From positions 1 to 9,877 of the forward strand of contig JANWHF010000201.1 of the NCBI GenBank assembly GCA_025450555.1: a stretch of DNA of 9,877 nucleotides, given 5' to 3'. A program made the translations under genes and the position numbers. This DNA comes from Tepidisphaeraceae bacterium (GTDB lineage Bacteria > Planctomycetota > Phycisphaerae > Tepidisphaerales > Tepidisphaeraceae). Below are positions 1 to 6,091 of this stretch, piece by piece; position 1 is the first letter of the stretch, and every line of letters begins with the position of its first letter. Under the pieces are notes generated by a model. The model was not told where the DNA came from. It saw only the letters and a program-made list of their open reading frames with translations, and ran no database searches.

Positions 1-1253
1 CGCAGGCCAAGCAATCCGATCGGAATCAGCAGCAGAAGCAGTCGGCACTGCATGGTTGTATCCACGATCATCGGCAGATATACGCTTCGCCAGGCGCGAG
101 CGACATTCCCGGGCCGATGATTGAGAATGAATGGCGTCACCCACCTTTCGTAATACTCCTGCTTCTGAAGCAGCGAGGTCTGCGCGCGGGCATTGGGATC
201 GATCGCATGAAAGCCGTAGTTGGTGTTGGGTTGGAAGCGATCGATGTAATAGCCATAGGGCGTTTGGAGCGCGTTTCCGGTGACGTCTACATTAAAGCGG
301 ATCTGCATGGCAATGAACGGCGCAGCTCCGAAGATCGCAACGGCGATGGTTGCCAGGATCTTTTTCCAAGTCATGCCGGGGCCACGAATCATCTCCCATA
401 GAACCGCGACCGCGACCGGCAGCGCAACAACAATTGCATCAACGGGACGAATGATCGCGCCCCAACCGGCGCAGATGCCCATCGCCAGCGCCCAGCCAAA
501 GTGGCGCGACTTGCGCCACCCCAGCCAGCACAAATACAGCAGCAGTGCGAAGAGGAGCATCGGCACATTCGACATCAGGAGCATCGACAGCATCCGAAAC
601 CAACTGAGTGAAAGCATCATCAGCGCCGCCAGCAGAGCGCAAATTCCATCAAGCAGCTCCGCCACGATCCGATACACCAGCGCGACGCAAGCCCCTGATG
701 CCATCGCCGGCAGCAGCCACGTCGGCCAATGCAGCCAGACCGTCGGCACGAAGAACATCGCCGTGCCCGGGAAATACTTCGAGCAGTAGGCAGGCGTCAC
801 CAGGATGTAGAACGACTCGAAAAAGTCCGGAACTGGAATTGCGGGCATGCAGAGCCGGCCGCGGGCCATGATCTGCATTCCGATGGCGTAGCTGCATTCA
901 TCGTGCGATTTGGGAAACAGGTCGCGCCCCTGATTAAACGCGGTCAGGATGAGATAAGCCGTGGCGATGATGGCGATGAGGATCGTCTGCCAGTCCAACA
1001 TTCGCGGGCTGGGATTGGCGACGCGCTTCCAGAAAGTAGTTTGTGCCGATGAAGGCTTTTTCAGCGCCAGCAGCACCGCGACGGCCGCGGCTACGCCGAT
1101 CAGAATCCATCGCTCAGCGCCGATCCCTCGTCCCATTCCGATGCCCAGCCACATCAAACCGCCGAGCGCCAGCAGGCAAAGCACAATGACGGGAGACGCG
1201 CGATCTGCTGTGACAGAAGGGTGATCGACCGGCTGAGGTTTACGCTTTTCCAT
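1..1253 (-). CDS. GT39/ArnT-like multispanning membrane glycosyltransferase, C-terminus cut by window
   Basis: The frame opens at the ATG at 1253 and stays open to the window start, giving 417 visible residues with no stop; the rest lies outside. The protein is strongly hydrophobic, with membrane segments at about residues 21-40, 49-64, 89-106, 163-185, 187-200, 204-245, 253-287 and 299-315, and a final one entering the cut end. The first large non-cytoplasmic loop carries an acidic S-H-D-E-C motif (H117, D118, E119), followed by K159-Y-F-P-G and later a RP-D motif (R269, P270, D272). This arrangement is seen in GT-C enzymes of the GT39/ArnT type, which use polyprenyl-phosphate sugars at the outer face of the membrane; the assignment rests on family resemblance, and donor and acceptor are unknown. 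It lies 119 bases after the deacetylase and probably belongs to the same locus. No clear Shine-Dalgarno sequence precedes this ATG, so the start is less certain than the frame. Confidence 0.8.
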   Translation of the reverse strand, partial: MEKRKPQPVDHPSVTADRASPVIVLCLLALGGLMWLGIGMGRGIGAERWILIGVAAAVAVLLALKKPSSAQTTFWKRVANPSPRMLDWQTILIAIIATAYLILTAFNQGRDLFPKSHDECSYAIGMQIMARGRLCMPAIPVPDFFESFYILVTPAYCSKYFPGTAMFFVPTVWLHWPTWLLPAMASGACVALVYRIVAELLDGICALLAALMMLSLSWFRMLSMLLMSNVPMLLFALLLYLCWLGWRKSRHFGWALAMGICAGWGAIIRPVDAIVVALPVAVAVLWEMIRGPGMTWKKILATIAVAIFGAAPFIAMQIRFNVDVTGNALQTPYGYYIDRFQPNTNYGFHAIDPNARAQTSLLQKQEYYERWVTPFILNHRPGNVARAWRSVYLPMIVDTTMQCRLLLLLIPIGLLGL

Positions 1254-1372
1254 CGAGAAAAATGATGGTCGCTTAACTTCACCTGCAATGGAAGAGCAGC
1301 GCAATTCGTAGCACAGGCTTCCAGCCTGTGATCTTGAATTCACAGCCTGGAAGGCTGTGCTGCGAAGAGCTT
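1254..1372. other. Intergenic gap between deacetylase and GT39-like gene
   Basis: This is the only gap over 30 bases in the window. About half of it is the family A repeat. The remaining ~53 bases before the downstream ATG contain no convincing promoter, no Shine-Dalgarno sequence at the usual distance, and no small open frame I can support. A TTGCAG hexamer lies in this stretch on the minus strand, but its 17-base-spaced partner (TCATTT) is a poor -10 match, so I do not call a promoter. Confidence 0.7.
1307..1364. repeat. 58-bp nested inverted repeat, family A copy 1
   Basis: Two 24-base arms (1307-1330 and 1341-1364) face each other across a 10-base spacer (1331-1340). Arm 2 is the reverse complement of arm 1 at 21 of 24 positions. 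Each arm is itself a palindrome with an 8-bp stem and 3-base loop: CACAGGCT-TCC-AGCCTGTG in the left arm and CACAGCCT-GGA-AGGCTGTG in the right arm. The same element occurs at 7428-7485, with the left arm identical (24/24) and the right arm differing at one base. It lies 8 bases beyond the deacetylase stop codon and about 53 bases before the next start codon, in a true intergenic position. It is not a typical Rho-independent terminator because no T-tract follows the stem on the minus strand. REP/REPIN-like element is the best description. Confidence 0.93.
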
Positions 1373-2125
1373 TCATCTTGTAGACGATGGGACACAGAGT
1401 TGGCCATTGGTGATGGCGGGTAATTGCATCGTCAACTGCTTCAAATATCGAAAGGCCGATTCCAATCGCTGCCATTGCTCATGGCGATCGATCTCCCACG
1501 AATGGCCCCAGAGGTGGAAAACGCCGCCGCTGTCTTTGCAATGATCAACGAGACGTTGCGCGGCTGCAGTCCAATCGTCGCCTGCGCCAAAGCGTATGTA
1601 GAGCCATAAGTTGGCTAGCGCCCGCCGGCGAGCGATGTTACGGAGATAAGCGCTTGTGCCGTGCGAATGGGTTTGGATCGAGGTCGGCATCACATGCAGC
1701 GTGCCGATTCGGCGCGGAAGGGCGGTCGAAAACAACTCGACTGTTCGCTCGCCGGCAAATCCCGCCTCTTCAATCATCTTCAAATGCAGTCGCGAAAACT
1801 TGCCCGCGGGCGGGCAAAACATCGTGCAGGATTTCCCGGTCACATCCTCGACCCACTTCTTACTGTCGAAGATCTCCTGGCGAGCCTTCTCCGGCGGGCA
1901 TGAATCGAGATAGACGTGGTTCATCGTGTGCGCGCCGATTTCAAATCGCGCAGAAAGCTCGCGAACCTGCTCGGCGGACAGCGTCTCCTTTTGGGACTTT
2001 CGCGGAATATAAAACGTCGCAGCCAGATCGTTGTCGGCCAGCATCTGCGCCAGCCGAAGGTCCAGGGGATGGCCATCATCCCAGCTGGTTGTGATAAAAG
2101 CCGAGGGCAATTTACCGGTGCTCAT
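1373..2125 (-). CDS. Polysaccharide deacetylase, NodB/CE4 fold
   Basis: A 250-residue protein with the CE4 deacetylase motifs in order: motif 1 S-W-D-D-G-H-P with D16/D17, motif 2 G-A-H-T-M-N-H with metal ligands H66 and H70, motif 3 C-P-P-A-G-K-F at 104-110, and a C-terminal L-W-G-H-S-W-E with H207 as the late catalytic His. CE4 enzymes remove N- or O-acetyl groups from glycans using a divalent metal. Motif 3 has Cys where classical members have Arg, a variation that may be normal for this subgroup. There is no signal peptide or membrane anchor, so action on a cytoplasmic, probably lipid-linked, glycan intermediate is inferred. The start is the ATG at 2125, whose first bases overlap the upstream glycosyltransferase's TGA (ATGA), with a weak AGGTG ribosome site 5 bases upstream; translational coupling is likely. 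The stop (TGA at 1373-1375) is followed by a family A repeat. Confidence 0.9.
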   Translation of the reverse strand: MSTGKLPSAFITTSWDDGHPLDLRLAQMLADNDLAATFYIPRKSQKETLSAEQVRELSARFEIGAHTMNHVYLDSCPPEKARQEIFDSKKWVEDVTGKSCTMFCPPAGKFSRLHLKMIEEAGFAGERTVELFSTALPRRIGTLHVMPTSIQTHSHGTSAYLRNIARRRALANLWLYIRFGAGDDWTAAAQRLVDHCKDSGGVFHLWGHSWEIDRHEQWQRLESAFRYLKQLTMQLPAITNGQLCVPSSTR

Positions 2126-3480
2126 GCCCGCACCTGCTCGCCGGGCTTCATCACGCTGTCAGTGGCTGCCGTTGTCTCCCTCTCCCGGTACTCCGGGGGA
2201 GGGTTGGGGAGGGGGTCCGGATTCGATTTAATTCCAGCCGACAAATAACCCCCACCCTGACGCTCCCCCGGAGTACCGGGAGAGGGAATGGGCAAGGGTG
2301 CGCCTCCTGCCCGGCCGTTGACTCGCGCGATTGCTTGCCGATAGATCTTCATCAACGCTTCGTGGTTTGCCTCGCCGGTGTATTGGCTTGTATAGGCTTC
2401 TCTCGCGTTGGTGCGAAGCGTCGCCAGCGCGCCGGCATCCGCCATTATCTCCCGCACTGTCCTGGCTAAATCCTGCGCATCCCCCGGCATAAAAAGCCGG
2501 CCCGTCTTCCCATCCGGCACAATATCCGGCATCGGCCCATGCCGCGATGCGATCACCGGCGTCCCCTTCGCATACGCTTCGACAATCACGCGGGCAAAAT
2601 TCTCATAACAGTTGGATGGGAAAACCAAAACCGTCGCACGCCCGATGGCCTCAACCACCTGCTCCAGAGGCAGTCGCCCGAGCCATTCGATTTGCGGATT
2701 CTCTTTTGCTGCGCCTTTCACTTCATCCGCCATCGGCCCATCGCCAATGATCTTCAAAGGGATGTCCGGCAGATCCCTCCAGGCTGACAATAATGTACTT
2801 ATCCCCTTTTCTTCCGAGAGACGGCCGACGAAGAGGGCGTAGCCGCCGTCACCGGAGCCGGGGCCAGGATCGGGGTCGAGAAAATTGCTTTTGATGAAGA
2901 TTCGGTCCGCAGGCAATGCCCCAGCGATGAACTTCTGTCGGGCAAACTCGGCGAGGGCGATGTAGGCGTCCACGCTATTGCGCCAGGTTCCAAGCAAGCG
3001 GTGCGCACCGGCCAGCGCTGCGACGGCTGCGCTGGCGGATCGACTGCCGCGATAACACTTGAGACGAATTCCCGACAGGGCAAACGTTTTACCTAAACAC
3101 AGCTCGCAGGCTTTTCCATCGCGGAAGAAAAGCGCATTGGGGCAGAGCAGCCGAAAGTTGTGGAGCGTTTGGACGACCGCCGCGCCAGCTTCATGCGCAG
3201 CGGCATACGCAGCCGGCGAAATCAGCGGAAAGGTATTATGGAAATGCACGACCTCTGCGCGATGCGCCGCAGCCGCCTTGCCAATCGCTGCGCCCATCTT
3301 TCGATTCCATAGCGTATTTCGCAGCAGTTCCAGCCGACCCATTGAACCAATGGCATCGTTGTCAGCCTCGAATGTGGTCACTTCATGTCCGAAACGGCGC
3401 AGAAGCTGGACCTCGGATGCGAAGACCTGGTCTTCGCCGCCGGGCTGTTGATAGAAATTGTGAGCAACGAGAACACGCAT
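2122..3480 (-). CDS. GT4-family glycosyltransferase with repeat-encoded C-terminal tail
   Basis: A 452-residue GT-B fold retaining glycosyltransferase. The N-terminal acceptor domain opens with MRVLVAHNFYQQPGGED. The C-terminal nucleotide-sugar domain has FVGRLSEEKG (217-226), I-I-G-D-G-P (244-249) and the EX7E pair E293/E301 in Y-E-N-F-A-R-V-I-V-E-A. Residues 107-130 contain a LHNFRLLCPN...CELC stretch (C113, C125, C128), with C142 following, typical of one GT4 subgroup. It presumably adds one sugar to the cytoplasmic, lipid-linked repeat unit; donor and acceptor are unknown. The GT domain ends near residue 388. Residues 399-434 are translation of the family B palindrome, then 18 residues reach the TGA that overlaps the deacetylase ATG. 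This tail has low-complexity Pro/Gly/Arg content and is not part of the fold. The ATG at 3480 lies 26 bases after the ligase/polymerase stop with no obvious Shine-Dalgarno sequence. Confidence 0.93.
   Translation of the reverse strand: MRVLVAHNFYQQPGGEDQVFASEVQLLRRFGHEVTTFEADNDAIGSMGRLELLRNTLWNRKMGAAIGKAAAAHRAEVVHFHNTFPLISPAAYAAAHEAGAAVVQTLHNFRLLCPNALFFRDGKACELCLGKTFALSGIRLKCYRGSRSASAAVAALAGAHRLLGTWRNSVDAYIALAEFARQKFIAGALPADRIFIKSNFLDPDPGPGSGDGGYALFVGRLSEEKGISTLLSAWRDLPDIPLKIIGDGPMADEVKGAAKENPQIEWLGRLPLEQVVEAIGRATVLVFPSNCYENFARVIVEAYAKGTPVIASRHGPMPDIVPDGKTGRLFMPGDAQDLARTVREIMADAGALATLRTNAREAYTSQYTGEANHEALMKIYRQAIARVNGRAGGAPLPIPSPGTPGERQGGGYLSAGIKSNPDPLPNPPPEYRERETTAATDSVMKPGEQVRA
2178..2286. 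repeat. 109-bp nested inverted repeat, family B, inside a CDS 3' end
   Basis: Two 39-base arms (2178-2216 and 2248-2286) are inverted copies matching at 35 of 39 positions; the outermost 24 bases are perfect. They flank a 31-base spacer (2217-2247). Each arm also folds on itself around a central TACT/AGTA tetraloop (half-sites CCCTCTCCCGG and CCGGGGGAGGG in the left arm), so the element can form two local hairpins or one long one. Its sequence is unrelated to family A. It is read in frame as residues 399-434 of the glycosyltransferase ending at 2122, giving SPGTPGE from one arm and PPPEYRERE from the other. The pattern resembles a REPIN, that is, paired REP sequences moved without their own transposase. 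No transposase or target-site duplication is visible. Confidence 0.92.
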
Positions 3481-3506
3481 GAAATCGAATGAGATTCAGC
3501 TTGCTG

Positions 3507-4859
3507 TTATGACTGGTAAATCGTTTCTGGATGTCGCTCGTACACCCATAGCGCGCCGGCTCCCAGCCCGAAGAGGCACCAGAACCATATGCCCCCCATC
3601 GGCCCTTCGAGATACACGTCGAAGCTCGCATTGATCAAAAATGCGATCCAGAAGACCGCCAGGAAAAAGAAAATCGATTCCCATCCCCTGTCGCGCGTGG
3701 CCCGCGCGCGGAAAAACGCGCGGCCAATATGAAAAATCCAGGTGAACAGAACCAATGCCCATAGCGCGAGTCCCGGCACGCCCATGCGCGCCAGGATCGT
3801 CATGTGCGCATCATGCGGACTTCGCAGCGAATGATCCGCCAGCACCTGGTAGCCATATTCATCGGCCAGGTTCACGCCAAATCCCAGGCCCCACCAGAAA
3901 TGCCGGCCATGGATCGTGTCGGCGACGATGTCCTGCCACCAGTCCAGGCGCCACTCTTTGGTGGAATCCATTCCCTCGCGCCCCGAGCTGCCGGCGATGC
4001 TGGTGACGTTGAGCACGATCTGCTCGAAAGAGAGTTCGCGTCCTTTGCCGCCAGGCACTTCAATGCGCACCCCGCTGGCCCATAGGAGCACGAGAGCCGC
4101 GACCACTGCGCCGATCATTCGCCACGCCAGGGCCGATCTTGGCGAGCGGACCATGCCAATTCCCACTGCCGTTCCAAAGCTCAAAAGCCCCGCGCGATCG
4201 ACCACGCCCAAGACCGCGGCATTGGCCGCCAGCAGTGCGGTCCAGGCGAGCGAAACCGCGCCGATCATGCCGGCCGCCCAGAAGGCGAAGATGCCGGCAA
4301 GCTGCACCATCACGTCGCCTTCCTTTTCCTGGATCATCGGAATATCTCCGCCGGGCCAGCGCGGAAGCGAATTCCAGAAAAAGCGGTAGACGATTGCGAC
4401 GATAGGAATCCCAATCAGAAAGATTGGAATGAATCGGCGATACATCGAAATCGCCAGCATCAATCGTCGCGGATCATTGATGATCAATCCCGCAACGATG
4501 ATTGCGAAAATAGCATAGTAGTAGATTGCCGCGTCGCGGATGGCATCGATGCCATAGTTGGGAAAATCCAGCCCAGTATGAAGGGCGCCCAACAAAAACA
4601 GCGGCACCAGTGCCAGCATCGGCGGCGACTGAAACAGCCGCGACCAGCCGCGCGTGCAGACCAGCACGCCCATGCCGATGACCATCGTCAATTCGCCGAT
4701 GTACAAAGGGGGATAGCCCAGGTACGCAAAGCCACGGCCATCCAGAGCATAACCGAGCAGCACCAGTCCCAGAAAAATCAGATACCGCTCGGCCCAACCC
4801 GAACGCCGGGCGAGCAGGGGGCGCAGGTTATCGGTTGCGATGGGGGAAGCAGTGCTCAT
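3507..4859 (-). CDS. O-antigen ligase/polymerase-type membrane protein (Wzy/WaaL-like)
   Basis: A 450-residue polytopic protein of usual length for the Wzy_C/O-antigen ligase family. About ten hydrophobic segments are visible, around residues 25-38, 50-68, 80-93, 108-127, 139-160, 184-200, 202-220, 245-262, 355-377 and 395-436. A large periplasmic-side loop at ~265-350 carries the family hallmarks: R304 in the R-L-D-W-W-Q-D stretch and H349 in S-P-H-D-A-H-M-T-I-L-A-R-M-G. Members transfer or polymerise undecaprenyl-linked glycans outside the inner membrane; sequence alone does not separate polymerase from ligase, but the nearby flippase favours a polymerase. I start at the ATG at 4859 rather than an in-frame ATG at 4907, because 4859 has a strong GGGAGGG ribosome site and an ATGA overlap with the upstream GT4 gene, whereas 4907 lies inside that gene. 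Confidence 0.88.
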   Translation of the reverse strand: MSTASPIATDNLRPLLARRSGWAERYLIFLGLVLLGYALDGRGFAYLGYPPLYIGELTMVIGMGVLVCTRGWSRLFQSPPMLALVPLFLLGALHTGLDFPNYGIDAIRDAAIYYYAIFAIIVAGLIINDPRRLMLAISMYRRFIPIFLIGIPIVAIVYRFFWNSLPRWPGGDIPMIQEKEGDVMVQLAGIFAFWAAGMIGAVSLAWTALLAANAAVLGVVDRAGLLSFGTAVGIGMVRSPRSALAWRMIGAVVAALVLLWASGVRIEVPGGKGRELSFEQIVLNVTSIAGSSGREGMDSTKEWRLDWWQDIVADTIHGRHFWWGLGFGVNLADEYGYQVLADHSLRSPHDAHMTILARMGVPGLALWALVLFTWIFHIGRAFFRARATRDRGWESIFFFLAVFWIAFLINASFDVYLEGPMGGIWFWCLFGLGAGALWVYERHPETIYQS

Positions 4860-6091
4860 GCTCCCTCCCGCTGCGTCATTTGAGGCGCAAGTCCAAGAGC
4901 GCGGCAATAGCCGCCGGTCATCGCATCCAATGTGAAATGCCCGGCAAAGCCTTGTCGCGATAAGTTGCCGCGCTGTCGTCGTAAGTCCACGTCTTGAAGC
5001 AATGGAGCTAGTGCGGCAAGCGATCGGTCGAGTGCTTCTGGCAAGATCGCGACGCCGCCGAGCTTTTCCAGGATTTCACCCGCGCCGCCAGCCGGCACGG
5101 CCGCAATCGCCAGCCCAGCCCGCGCGGCTTCGAGCAGGGCGATCGGGCAGTTTTCAGCTTTCGCGTAATGAACATAAAGATCTGCTGCCGGAAGAATGGA
5201 CGGCACATCGTGTCGCCGTCCGAGCAAATGAATTCTTCCGTCCAATCCAAGGCTCTTGATCCGTTCGACAATGGAAGCGCGATCCGGCCCGCTTCCGATC
5301 AGAACGAGCCGTGCAGAAGGAAATTGACGGGAGATCACCGCAAAGAAATCGAGCAGGCCAAGCTGGTTCTTGCGCGGCTCAAGCGTGCCGACATTGATCA
5401 AAACCAGATCCTGGTCGCGCAGGCCAAGACTGCTTCGCGTAATCACCGGCGTCGATACGTCCGGCGCAATTCCATTCCAGATCACGCGCGAAGCGCGGGG
5501 ATGAATTCCGCGTTCCTTCTCGACAATTTCCAGTGCCCATCGCGAAACGTAGATGATGCGATCCACTTCCGTCAGCACCCGGCGCTCAAACTCCAGAATG
5601 CGATCGTGCGTACGTCGATCCAATTCGCCTTTCTCGAAATACTCCCGAGCCTCGCTGTGATTGAAATGACAGATCATTGAGATTTCGAAGTGCTGGTTGA
5701 GCTGGGCGCGGGCTTCCAGCGCCGCCTGCGCACTAACGGGGCATTGCGCGATCAGGCTGTCAATTGGATCGTTGGACAAATACTTGAGCAGGTTGTCTCG
5801 TAATGCTGCAAAATGCCATCGGCGATACCACCGCGTGGACCAGGATTTATTGAGCGGATGGATTAATCTTCGAATGGCGAATATCGTCGGCCAATGCGCT
5901 CCAGCGGAAAACGGGCTGCAGGTATCGCAGGAAATTCCTGAGGCAGTCAGTCCTGCGTGCAGAGCACGGGTGTGAACATGGACACCCGTGTCCCCGACTT
6001 CGCGGTTGATGCTCGCGATGAGGATCCGCGCCGCGCCTTTCAGTGCAGGTGTCAATTGCGAACGAGTTGTTGCCAACGCGGCGCTGCTCAT
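4856..6091 (-). CDS. GT4-family glycosyltransferase
   Basis: A 411-residue GT-B glycosyltransferase. Recognisable parts are the N-terminal Rossmann strand ARILIASINREVGDTGVHVH (21-40), a mid-protein C-H-F-N-H-S-E (141-147), Y-V-S-R-W at 181-185, the donor-domain G-T-L-E-P-R-K-N-Q (235-243), L-I-G-S-G-P at 264-269, and the EX7E pair E313/E321 in K-A-E-N-C-P-I-A-L-L-E. These are hallmarks of GT4 enzymes, which transfer a sugar from a nucleotide donor with retention; it probably adds a sugar to the lipid-linked repeat unit at the cytoplasmic face. The ATG at 6091 overlaps the preceding TGA as ATGA; an in-frame ATG exists at 6322, but the 77 extra residues are Arg-rich out-of-frame reading of the upstream gene. 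An AGGGG lies about 10 bases upstream. Its own TGA again overlaps the next start. Donor sugar unknown. Confidence 0.92.
   Translation of the reverse strand: MSSAALATTRSQLTPALKGAARILIASINREVGDTGVHVHTRALHAGLTASGISCDTCSPFSAGAHWPTIFAIRRLIHPLNKSWSTRWYRRWHFAALRDNLLKYLSNDPIDSLIAQCPVSAQAALEARAQLNQHFEISMICHFNHSEAREYFEKGELDRRTHDRILEFERRVLTEVDRIIYVSRWALEIVEKERGIHPRASRVIWNGIAPDVSTPVITRSSLGLRDQDLVLINVGTLEPRKNQLGLLDFFAVISRQFPSARLVLIGSGPDRASIVERIKSLGLDGRIHLLGRRHDVPSILPAADLYVHYAKAENCPIALLEAARAGLAIAAVPAGGAGEILEKLGGVAILPEALDRSLAALAPLLQDVDLRRQRGNLSRQGFAGHFTLDAMTGGYCRALGLAPQMTQREGA
4861..4869 (-). promoter_or_regulatory. Strong Shine-Dalgarno for the Wzy/ligase-like gene
   Basis: On the minus strand GGGAGGGAGC directly precedes the ATG at 4859. 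The GGAGG core is 4 bases from the start codon. It decides the start over the longer 4907 alternative. Its layout is nearly identical to the GGGAGGGACG before the ATG at 7416. Confidence 0.8.

Noticed and set aside
280..789. 169-residue plus-strand open frame
   Set aside because: It lies antisense to the membrane glycosyltransferase frame and its translation is Ser/Ala/Arg-rich with no recognisable motif.
1307..1364. Rho-independent terminator after the deacetylase
   Set aside because: The stem is strong but no T-tract follows on the minus strand, and the same element occurs inside a coding frame at 7428-7485.
1373..2125. Exosortase/PEP-CTERM-type polysaccharide locus
   Set aside because: The deacetylase lacks the pattern of the exosortase-associated type, and no exosortase or PEP-CTERM motif is visible in this window.
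2178..2286. CRISPR-like or IS-end repeat
   Set aside because: There are only two inverted arms, no array of equal spacers, no transposase and no visible target duplication.
4860..4907. Upstream ATG at 4907 for the ligase/polymerase gene
   Set aside because: The ATG at 4859 has a strong ribosome site and an ATGA overlap; the extra 16 residues lie inside the upstream gene and add nothing family-like.
5168..5680. 170-residue plus-strand open frame opposite the GT4 gene
   Set aside because: The opposite strand has a full set of GT4 motifs; this frame shows no domain and is a GC-rich shadow.
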